9,046 bases of DNA from the NCBI GenBank assembly GCA_020344865.1, contig CP070830.1:2004908-2013953 (forward strand), given 5' to 3'. Position numbers and translations under genes: made by a program. The notes under the pieces were generated by a model. It saw nothing but the letters and a program-made list of their open reading frames with translations, searched no databases and had not been told where the DNA came from. The first letter of the stretch is position 1. Every line of letters starts with the position of its first letter. This DNA comes from Planctomycetota bacterium (GTDB lineage: Bacteria; Planctomycetota; Phycisphaerae; Sedimentisphaerales; Anaerobacaceae). Positions 1-6,477 of the stretch are shown here, one piece after another.

Positions 1-119
1 ACCATCGCAAGAGACGGCACAAGCAGACTCATGAGGATTACAATAATACTCATAACTGTCAGCAGCTCTACAATAGTAAATGCCGCTCTCTTATTAAATT
101 TTTCTATAATTGCCTTCAT
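1..119 (-). CDS. Type IV prepilin / pseudopilin, N-terminal part (cut by window edge)
   Basis: Only the first 39 codons are present; the rest lies beyond base 1. The start ATG is at 119-117, with GAGGG 8 bases upstream as the probable ribosome binding site. The translation opens with a short basic leader (MKAIIEKFNKRAA), followed by a class III prepilin signature FTIVE and a hydrophobic helix ending in LLVPSLAMV. Family knowledge: prepilin peptidase (PilD/GspO) cuts just before the Phe, methylates it, and Glu at +5 guides assembly into the fibre; both Phe+1 and Glu+5 are present. Residue -1 is Ala instead of the usual Gly. The gene begins 48 bases after the pilC stop and is probably co-transcribed with it. 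I cannot tell a major pilin from a minor pilin or a GspG/GspH-type pseudopilin because the globular domain is missing. Confidence 0.85.
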   Translation of the reverse strand, partial: MKAIIEKFNKRAAFTIVELLTVMSIIVILMSLLVPSLAM

Positions 120-167
120 TTCCTTTACCCTCAAATAAATTGAACATTTCATTTGCCCGTTTAGTTT

Positions 168-1424
168 TTATGCACTTGAGCTCAAGCCCGTAATGATTTG
201 AATCATCGGCAAGAATATCGCCAGCACGATGGTCATAACAACACCACCGAGAACCAAAATCATAATAGGCTCGAGCAGCGACATTAACGACGCAACCAGC
301 ACGTCAACCTGCTCGTCATAATTGTCTGCTACTTTCATAAGCATCTTGTCCAGGTCGCCTGTTTCCTCACCTACCGAAACCATATTCGAGACAATCAGGT
401 CAACCGTCTTTGACTGCTTCAGCGGGCTGGCAAACGTGTCCCCCTGCCTGATGGAATTGTGAACGTTGCCGAGCATATTGGCAAAGACCTCGTTTCCTGC
501 CGTCTCACGAGTAACATTAATAGCATCCAGAATTGGCACACCCGCACTAATCAATGTCCCCAATGTCCTGGTCCACCGTGTAACAGATACTTTACCGCTG
601 AGCTGGCCGATAATCGGTATCTTCAATTTGATGGTGTCCAGTACCACTCTGCCGACGCGAAACTGCCTTACAATTCTAAGCAGAAAAATCAACGCAAACG
701 GCACACCTAAAAGGATCGCCCAGCCAAAGTCATATGCAATCCACGAACTTATATTAAGCACGGTCTTCGTTATCGCGTTCATTTCCTGGCCCTCTAACAT
801 CTCAGTAAGAACAGTATCAAACTGGGGCACCACGAACGTCATCAATAATAATAAAATAATGAACGCCGCACTCAAAACCACTATCGGATAAACCATCGCG
901 CTTTTAACCCGTGATTTGAGTTTCTGGGCCTTCTCCATAAAATCAGCCACACGCGACAGGATTAGGTCCAGCACACCGCCCGTCTCACCGGCCGCAACCA
1001 TATTGACCATCAGACGGTCAAAGCACCGGGGGAATCTCCCCAACGCTTCCGAGAGAGTTGCTCCGCCCTCGATGTCGTCGGCCACATAACCAAGGACCCT
1101 CTTGAACGTTCCTGACTTCTGTTGTTCCTCAAGAATCCTGAGCGACCGCAAAATGGGCAAACCGGCATCCTGGAGAGTCGAAAGCTGTCTCGCAAACTGC
1201 GTGACAATCTTGACCTTGACCTTCCCGCCGGCGCCTCGCCTGGCTTTTGGCTTAGCTATCGCCCTTGCCGCTGCTTTTTTCCCGCCACCACGCTCACGAA
1301 CCTTGGTGGGGAAATAGCCCATATTGCGTATCTTGCTTATCGCCTCCTTCTGACTCAGGGCTTCCACTTCGTTCTTTATTGCTACGCCCTGTGAATCCAT
1401 CGCTTCATATTGAAAAACAGGCAT
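168..1424 (-). CDS. pilC: Type IV pilus / type II secretion inner-membrane platform protein PilC/GspF
   Basis: This 418-residue protein belongs to the PilC/GspF family, the polytopic platform on which the PilB and PilT ATPases act to insert or remove pilin subunits. It opens with the typical MPVFQYEAMD. Two T2SSF domains (about 76-200 and 279-400) form an internal duplication: FARQLSTLQDAGLPIL matches WTRTLGTLISAGVPIL, and the GETGG at 146-150 matches GEETGDLD at 352-359. Membrane segments are predicted near 179-200, 233-254 and 383-409, the usual topology. A Lys/Arg/Ala/Gly-rich linker (about 45-73) joins the N-terminal tail to domain 1. A GTG at 1433 would add three residues, but it lies inside the ribosome binding site, so the ATG at 1424 is chosen. 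The gene follows ATPase B after 68 bases and precedes the prepilin. GspF of a secretion system is the alternative reading; the neighbouring pilT favours a pilus. Confidence 0.96.
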   Translation of the reverse strand: MPVFQYEAMDSQGVAIKNEVEALSQKEAISKIRNMGYFPTKVRERGGGKKAAARAIAKPKARRGAGGKVKVKIVTQFARQLSTLQDAGLPILRSLRILEEQQKSGTFKRVLGYVADDIEGGATLSEALGRFPRCFDRLMVNMVAAGETGGVLDLILSRVADFMEKAQKLKSRVKSAMVYPIVVLSAAFIILLLLMTFVVPQFDTVLTEMLEGQEMNAITKTVLNISSWIAYDFGWAILLGVPFALIFLLRIVRQFRVGRVVLDTIKLKIPIIGQLSGKVSVTRWTRTLGTLISAGVPILDAINVTRETAGNEVFANMLGNVHNSIRQGDTFASPLKQSKTVDLIVSNMVSVGEETGDLDKMLMKVADNYDEQVDVLVASLMSLLEPIMILVLGGVVMTIVLAIFLPMIQIITGLSSSA

Positions 1425-1430
1425 CTGAAA

Positions 1431-1440
1431 CACCTCCTTT
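1431..1440 (-). promoter_or_regulatory. Full-length Shine-Dalgarno site of pilC
   Basis: Minus-strand AAAGGAGGTG is complementary over all ten bases to the conserved 3' tail of bacterial 16S rRNA (CACCTCCTTT). It ends 6 bases before the ATG at 1424, with the AGGAGG core 8 bases away. It overlaps the possible GTG start at 1433 and so decides the pilC start in favour of the ATG. Confidence 0.85.
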
Positions 1441-1492
1441 GGATTAACAATTAGCTACCGAATATTCCACAACTTCAATCCTTACTTACTAC

Positions 1493-3262
1493 TTATGCTT
1501 CATAAGTTGTTTCTTTCACCACCTCATCCAAAGTGGTAACACCATCATAAACAGCTGCCAGCCCGTTATCGCGCAGAAGCCTCATCCCGGCTTTTTGACC
1601 GGCGGAACGCAAAACCGCTGTTGACGCTTGATTCATAACCAACTCACGAATTTCATCGTTGAATACCATAAACTCAAAAATACCTGTTCGTCCCCTGTAG
1701 CCCGTATTGTTGCACCTGCTGCAGCCCCGCCCGTAGTAGAACTTCTTGTCCCGGACCTCCTCCGGCGCAAGGCCCAATTCCGCCAGCTGAAGCTCAGTCG
1801 GCTCGTACGCTGTCTTGCAATGCCCACATATCCTTCTGACCAATCGCTGGCCAACAATGCCTTCGAGCGTAGCTGTAATAAGAAACGGCTCCACCCCTAA
1901 ATCTAAAAGTCGTGCTATCGAGCTTGGGGCATCGTTTGTGTGTAATGTGGTAAATACTATATGGCCTGTCAGAGATGCCTGTGCAGAAATCTCCGCCGTT
2001 TCAAGGTCACGAATCTCACCAACTAATATAATATCAGGGTCCTGGCGCAAAATTGACCGCAGACAACGTGCAAATGTAAGTCCAATGTCAGGCTTCATCT
2101 GAACTTGAATCACACCGTCAAGGTCATATTCTATCGGGTCCTCAGTTGTAATTACCTTCGTCTCGATATCATTAAGCTCGGTTAAGGCCGAGTAAAGAGT
2201 AGTCGTCTTGCCGCACCCGGTCGGGCCTGTAACAATGATAATACCGTTAGGCTTGCGAATAAGCTGATGCAACAAGTTGAGTTCGTATTGCCGCAGCCCT
2301 AATTTTTCCAAATCTAACTGAAGTTGACTTCTATCGAGAACACGCAGTACCACACTTTCCCCGAACATTGTCGGCAGAACACTGACACGCAAATCAACCG
2401 GCTTACCCTGAACAGTCAGTGATATTCGCCCGTCCTGCGGCAATCGCCTCTCCGCGATGTCCAGGTCCGCCATAACCTTTATACGGGAGCTAAGTGCCGT
2501 GGCGATGTACTTCGGTGGAGGAACCATTTCGTAAAGCACACCGTCAATACGGTAACGCATCTTGTATTCATTCTCAAACGGCTCAAAATGAATGTCCGAG
2601 GACTTATCGCGAATCGCCTGCAGCAAAACCAGATTCAGCAGTTTCTTGACGGGATTTGACTCCGACAGCTCTTTTAACTCATCCAGGTCAATACTTTGAT
2701 TCCTGCCTTCAAATTCCGCAAGAAAACTGTCCTGCTGTATCTCATCTATCAGCTCGTTTATCGCTTCTTTTTCTTCTTCTCCCTCATAATACTTGGCCAA
2801 AGCACTCTCCAGCGCCTCAGAGTCCGTCATCTTCGCGGTTACTCTAAAACCCATAAGCGTGCTTAAGTCGTCCGTGGCTCTGAAATTATCAGGATTGTCA
2901 AGGGCAACAACCAACTCGTTTTGCTCTTTGTTGTATTCTATTGGGACAATACGATACGTCTTTACCATCTGCGCTGGAACCTTCTCGATTATGTCCGCAG
3001 GAACGTCAACATCGCTCAACTTTACGTATTCCATCCCCCGCTGCGCCGCAAGAGCAATCTGCAGTTGCTTTTCATCTATCAACCCAAGTTCAATGAATAT
3101 CTGGCCTATTTGGACGGTACCATGTCGTTGTTTCTGGATTAGCAGACATTCATGAACCTTCTCTCTGGTCAGAACACCCATTTTTATAAGTATCCTGCCA
3201 AGCGGCCTGCCCCGTAATTGCTCTATTGGAGGAAGTGTTTTTGCCGTTTTTACCTTTTCCAT
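1493..3262 (-). CDS. pilB: PilB/GspE-type assembly ATPase (ATPase B)
   Basis: This 589-residue cytoplasmic hexameric ATPase powers extension of a type IV pilus or pseudopilus. The N-terminal MshEN/T2SSE_N region has two 24-residue repeats at 20-43 and 51-74, followed by the rest of that domain to about 160 and an acidic linker (160-200). The catalytic part has KSSDIHFEP (about 220-228), RLPQDGRI, Walker A GPTGCGKTT (346-354), the Asp box TTEDPIEY, Walker B DPDIILVGEIRD (408-419, Glu416) and the His box with H434 and H441. Four zinc-binding cysteines (C479, C482, C514, C517) match the CxxC pairs of GspE/PilB. All catalytic motifs are intact. The ATG at 3262 is preceded by GAGGTAAAGG, and the gene has its own promoter at 3305-3333. 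Adjacency to pilC makes it the likeliest extension motor. A GspE of a type II secretion system is possible. Confidence 0.95.
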   Translation of the reverse strand: MEKVKTAKTLPPIEQLRGRPLGRILIKMGVLTREKVHECLLIQKQRHGTVQIGQIFIELGLIDEKQLQIALAAQRGMEYVKLSDVDVPADIIEKVPAQMVKTYRIVPIEYNKEQNELVVALDNPDNFRATDDLSTLMGFRVTAKMTDSEALESALAKYYEGEEEKEAINELIDEIQQDSFLAEFEGRNQSIDLDELKELSESNPVKKLLNLVLLQAIRDKSSDIHFEPFENEYKMRYRIDGVLYEMVPPPKYIATALSSRIKVMADLDIAERRLPQDGRISLTVQGKPVDLRVSVLPTMFGESVVLRVLDRSQLQLDLEKLGLRQYELNLLHQLIRKPNGIIIVTGPTGCGKTTTLYSALTELNDIETKVITTEDPIEYDLDGVIQVQMKPDIGLTFARCLRSILRQDPDIILVGEIRDLETAEISAQASLTGHIVFTTLHTNDAPSSIARLLDLGVEPFLITATLEGIVGQRLVRRICGHCKTAYEPTELQLAELGLAPEEVRDKKFYYGRGCSRCNNTGYRGRTGIFEFMVFNDEIRELVMNQASTAVLRSAGQKAGMRLLRDNGLAAVYDGVTTLDEVVKETTYEA

Positions 3263-3304
3263 CTGGCCTTTACCTCAATTCCAGTTCCATTTCAATTCGC
3301 CCTT

Positions 3305-3333
3305 ATTATATCACACTAAGACCTTTTTGGCAA
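3305..3333 (-). promoter_or_regulatory. Sigma70-type promoter for ATPase B-pilC-prepilin
   Basis: On the minus strand a -35 box TTGCCA (3333-3328) is followed by exactly 17 bases and a perfect -10 TATAAT (3310-3305), preceded by TGA, giving an extended -10. Transcription should begin near 3298, leaving a leader of about 36 bases before the ATG at 3262. It lies downstream of the pilT terminator, as expected for a fresh transcription unit. Confidence 0.8.
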
Positions 3334-3442
3334 ATAAATTATGCGTTGGACACCTGGTTATTCGGACTGTCAAGAATGCTTGTTTTACCCCCCTAAAGCA
3401 CCTGACGCCCGAAAAATCACTCTCTCTATTAATTGCCCCCAC

Positions 3443-3478
3443 AAAAAAATACCAGCCGACCCCACGTCGGTGCTGGTA
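3443..3478 (-). terminator. Rho-independent terminator after pilT
   Basis: Read on the minus strand, an 11-bp stem (TACCAG + CCGAC arms at 3473-3478/3450-3455 and 3466-3470/3456-3460) has a 5-base loop at 3461-3465, a 2-base bulge at 3471-3472, and then seven consecutive T (3449-3443). It begins 33 bases past the pilT stop codon at 3512. The oriented T-run shows it acts on minus-strand transcripts and ends the ATPase A-pilT unit. Confidence 0.88.
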
Positions 3479-3511
3479 CTTCGCAAAACCTATCCGCTGC
3501 ACTCACATTAA

Positions 3512-4648
3512 TTAGTCAGTCCTGAGAATCGGCCCCATATCCTCAAACTCTGCTCGTTTTCCTTTTACTTTTGCACCTTTTAGCCTGGCCATAGCCTTGT
3601 CCTGCAATTGGCCTGGCTGACGGGCCTTGTCCAGCATCTCTTCCATAGTTATCTTGCCGGTCTCGTAGAGCTGCCAAAGGTGCTCATCCAGAAGCTGCAT
3701 CCCCAATTTCCTGCCTGTTTGGATACTCGAATCAATCCGGTAAGTCTTGTTTTCACGGATAAGATTAGAAATCGCAGGAGTGACAACCATAAATTCATAA
3801 GCGGCAATCCTTCCTCTGCCGGTAGCCAGAGGACAGAGAGCCTGACTGAGAACCGCCATAAGATTGGCACTTAACTGAGTGCGAATTTGCTCCTGCTGGT
3901 TTACAGGAAAAACATCGATAATTCTTGTAATCGTCCCCGCAGCGCTTATCGTATGCAGTGTACTAAACACAAGATGGCCCGTTTCAGCGGCCCTGATAGC
4001 CGATTCGATGGTTTCCAGGTCTCGCAGCTCACCTACCAGAATCACATCAGGGTCCATCCTTAAAACGCGTCTCAACGCCTCCCCAAAGCTCGGCACATCA
4101 ACGCCAACTTCCCGTTGATTAATAATAGATTTCTTATGCGTGTGATAATATTCTATCGGCTCTTCAACGGTTATAATATGGCGGTCAAAGTTCTCGTTAA
4201 TGTAGTTTACCATACAAGCCAGAGTAGTCGTCTTACCGCACCCGGTCGGGCCTGTAACCAAAAATAACCCTCTCGGCCTGCGGCACAAAGCAGCACAAAT
4301 CTTAGGCAAGCCTATCTCCTCAAAGGTCAAAATTTTCGTCGGGATAAGACGCAAGACCACCGTAATATTACCCTTTTGCCGAAAAACAGACACACGAAAT
4401 CTTGCTTCCTCACCATAGGCAAAGCCAAAGTCGGTTCCACCCTCTTCCTGAAGTTCCTGCTGGTTACGCTCGGGCGTGATGCTCTTCATCAAGGACACCG
4501 TATCATCGGGTTCAAGTACTTTGGTCTCGAGAGACCTGAGCTGGCCGTCTATCCTCAGTACCGGTGCTCGGTCAACAACAAGGTGTATATCCGAGGCCCC
4601 TTGTGCAACACAGGCCTGTAACAAGCGATCCATATTGACTGTTGCCAT
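3512..4648 (-). CDS. pilT: Type IV pilus retraction ATPase PilT
   Basis: This 378-residue hexameric ATPase depolymerises pili for twitching motility, acting at the cytoplasmic face on PilC. The N-terminal PAS-like domain begins with GASDIHLVVDRAPVLRIDG. The RecA-like core holds Walker A GPTGCGKTT (133-141), the Asp box TVEEPIEY, Walker B DPDVILVGELRD (199-210, Glu207) and the His box with H225 and H232. Two PilT-specific signatures separate it from PilB: HTISAAGTITRIIDVFP (232-248) and AISNLIRE at 292-299, a one-residue variant of the classical AIRNLIRE. It lacks the MshEN domain and CxxC zinc pairs, as expected. A basic C-terminal tail makes it roughly 30 residues longer than typical PilT. 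The ATG at 4648 has AGGG 8 bases upstream; the in-frame ATG at 4633 has no such site. It lies 28 bases after the ATPase A stop, in the same operon, and a terminator follows. Confidence 0.96.
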   Translation of the reverse strand: MATVNMDRLLQACVAQGASDIHLVVDRAPVLRIDGQLRSLETKVLEPDDTVSLMKSITPERNQQELQEEGGTDFGFAYGEEARFRVSVFRQKGNITVVLRLIPTKILTFEEIGLPKICAALCRRPRGLFLVTGPTGCGKTTTLACMVNYINENFDRHIITVEEPIEYYHTHKKSIINQREVGVDVPSFGEALRRVLRMDPDVILVGELRDLETIESAIRAAETGHLVFSTLHTISAAGTITRIIDVFPVNQQEQIRTQLSANLMAVLSQALCPLATGRGRIAAYEFMVVTPAISNLIRENKTYRIDSSIQTGRKLGMQLLDEHLWQLYETGKITMEEMLDKARQPGQLQDKAMARLKGAKVKGKRAEFEDMGPILRTD

Positions 4649-4676
4649 TTGAGAATCCCTAAATAACTCGGTTCCT

Positions 4677-6413
4677 TTAATCTGTTGCCGTAACTTCCGT
4701 ATGTGATATCCTGATAACCTCTTCCGGCGTAGTTGTGCCCTTGAATACCTTAATCTTGCCGTCCTCCATCAAAGTCCTCATTCCACTTGCTTGGCAAGCC
4801 TTTCGCAATTCCGTAGTAGGCGCCTTTTCAAAGGCTAACTCTCTTATCTCGTTGTTCAGTTCCACCATTTCAAAGGCGGCGATTCGGCCCTTGTAGCCGG
4901 TATTCTGACACTTGCTGCACCCGGTCCCTTTGTAAATAGGATGCTTTTTAATATCTTCGGGGGTAATATTGAGCAGGCGCAGAAAGTCAGGATTCGGATT
5001 TGCATCTACTGCTTTGCAGTTCTTGCAAACCACTCTTACAAGTCTTTGTGCCATAATAGCCTGTATTGAACTGGCTACCAGGAACGGCTTAACGCCCATA
5101 TCAATTAGACGCGTAATCGCACTGGGAGCATCATTCGTGTGCAAAGTACTGAAAACCAGGTGTCCTGTAAGTGCTGCTTGGATCGCAATATCTGCGACCT
5201 CGCCATCTCGAATTTCACCGACAAGTATAATATTAGGAGCTTGTCGCAGCATTGCCCTAAGAATCCTCCCGAACGTCAAATTGATTTCTTCTTTGACTTG
5301 GCACTGATTCATCCCGTCAAAGTTGTACTCGACAGGGTCCTCAGCCGTTATAATCTTCTTGTCAGGCCGGTTAAGTTCCTGAAGTGCCGCATACAGCGTC
5401 GTAGTTTTACCGCTACCCGTCGGACCAGTAACCAAAAAGATACCGGTGGGCCTCCTGATTATCCGTTGAAATCGCTCGTAGTCGTCCTGTTCAAAGCCCA
5501 GTGCTTGGATACCAATATTGACCGCGTCGGGACGCAAAATTCGCAACACCACACTCTCCCCATGGTTGCCCGGCAGGGCCGAAACACGAAAATCAATATC
5601 CTGGCCTCCGATTACACGTTTAATACGACCGTCCTGCGGCAGCCTCTTCTCGGCAATATCCATACCGGATAGAATCTTCAGCCGCGTGATCATTTGTGCC
5701 TGCATATTCTTGGGAATGTTATCCTTCTCCAGGCAAACACCGTCAACACGGTATCTTATGCGCACCCTGTCAGCCATCGGTTCAACATGGATATCACTTG
5801 CTCGCATATAGTACGCATTATCTATTATAAGATTCACCAACCGAACAATTGGGCCATCATCGCCCGCTCCGGCAGCTTCGGCACGCATAGCTTCCGCCTG
5901 TAACTCCTGGCTGGCCTCGGCAAGCTCGGCGGCCGTTGCATCAATACTGTGCTTTAATCTGTCATCCTCCTCGCTCTTTACCTGCTCCAGTTCCTCCTGG
6001 ATGTACGAACTGATTTTCGAAGGGCTCGCCAGACAGCACTCTAACTCCCTGTTCAAGGTGAACCGAATCATATCCATCGCGTCCAGGTCCAATGGGTCGC
6101 TGATGATTAATTTCAACCGGCCGTTATCAATACCAAGCGGCAACACATTGTGCTTCCTCATAAGGTCTTCTGGGATGAGCTTCATCACGTCCGGTGGGAT
6201 AGTAGTACGGTCAAGGTTCACGTACTCTAAACCGAACTGCTTGGCAATTGCCTTGGTTAGCGTATCTTCATTCAACAGGCCCTGTTCGAGCAATACCTGA
6301 CCAAGCCGCTCGTTTTTGGTCTTGGAAATCTTGATGGCCTTTATCAGCGGTTCCTTCTGCACCAGCCCCGCTTTGAAGAGTATCTCACCTAAATGCCTGC
6401 GCTTCTTCGCCAT
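4677..6413 (-). CDS. gspE: Second PilB/GspE-type ATPase (ATPase A), with altered Walker B
   Basis: This 578-residue GspE/PulE/PilB-family ATPase has an N-terminal MshEN-type region with two 24-residue repeats (7-30 and 36-59) separated by five residues. The rest of that domain runs to about 145, followed by a Glu/Ala-rich, probably helical linker (about 145-186). The catalytic core has RASDIHVEP, RLPQDGRI, Walker A GPTGSGKTT (330-338), the Asp box TAEDPVEY, the His box with H418 and H425, and four zinc cysteines (C463, C466, C499, C502). The Walker B stretch reads QAPNIILVGEIRD: Glu400 is kept, but the usual DPD is APN. An upstream in-frame GTG (6419) falls in the ribosome binding site GAAGGTG, so the ATG at 6413 is preferred. 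It heads the operon with pilT. Whether it is an extension motor, an accessory or regulatory paralogue, or the motor of another machine cannot be told from sequence alone. Confidence 0.94.
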   Translation of the reverse strand: MAKKRRHLGEILFKAGLVQKEPLIKAIKISKTKNERLGQVLLEQGLLNEDTLTKAIAKQFGLEYVNLDRTTIPPDVMKLIPEDLMRKHNVLPLGIDNGRLKLIISDPLDLDAMDMIRFTLNRELECCLASPSKISSYIQEELEQVKSEEDDRLKHSIDATAAELAEASQELQAEAMRAEAAGAGDDGPIVRLVNLIIDNAYYMRASDIHVEPMADRVRIRYRVDGVCLEKDNIPKNMQAQMITRLKILSGMDIAEKRLPQDGRIKRVIGGQDIDFRVSALPGNHGESVVLRILRPDAVNIGIQALGFEQDDYERFQRIIRRPTGIFLVTGPTGSGKTTTLYAALQELNRPDKKIITAEDPVEYNFDGMNQCQVKEEINLTFGRILRAMLRQAPNIILVGEIRDGEVADIAIQAALTGHLVFSTLHTNDAPSAITRLIDMGVKPFLVASSIQAIMAQRLVRVVCKNCKAVDANPNPDFLRLLNITPEDIKKHPIYKGTGCSKCQNTGYKGRIAAFEMVELNNEIRELAFEKAPTTELRKACQASGMRTLMEDGKIKVFKGTTTPEEVIRISHTEVTATD

Positions 6414-6448
6414 ATTCACCTTCTATTCTGCTAATCCCAGCAACCAAT

Positions 6449-6477
6449 ATTATACCATTTTCGAAGCAATTAGTCAA
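6449..6477 (-). promoter_or_regulatory. Sigma70-type promoter for ATPase A-pilT, overlapping the cinA end
   Basis: On the minus strand the -35 box TTGACT (6477-6472) is 17 bases from a perfect -10 TATAAT (6454-6449), with an upstream TGG giving an extended -10. The -35 box covers the cinA stop codon (6476-6474). The predicted start near 6442 leaves a leader of about 28 bases before the ATG at 6413. Confidence 0.8.

Noticed and set aside
466..891. Plus-strand open frame of 141 codons opposite pilC
   Set aside because: It is antisense to an intact, motif-rich pilC, has no recognisable domain, and other overlapping shadow frames occur in the same stretch.
3338..3373. Second promoter candidate on the minus strand: TTGACA at 3373-3368 with CATAAT at 3343-3338
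   Set aside because: The spacer is 24 bases, far too long for sigma70; the promoter at 3305-3333 fits much better.
3263..3442. Possible c-di-GMP or other riboswitch upstream of ATPase B
   Set aside because: The predicted leader after the promoter is only about 36 bases, and I could not match the region to a known riboswitch core.
3311..3502. Minus-strand open frame of 63 codons in the pilT-ATPase B gap
   Set aside because: It reads through the rho-independent terminator hairpin and the -10/-35 region, and has no recognisable motif.
5139..5672. Plus-strand open frame of 177 codons opposite ATPase A
   Set aside because: It lies wholly antisense to the Walker A/Walker B coding region of ATPase A; its length is explained by the conserved codon pattern on the other strand.
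6429..6442. Small inverted repeat TGCT/AGCA in the ATPase A leader
   Set aside because: The stem is only four base pairs with no following T-run; too weak for a terminator or a supported regulatory element.
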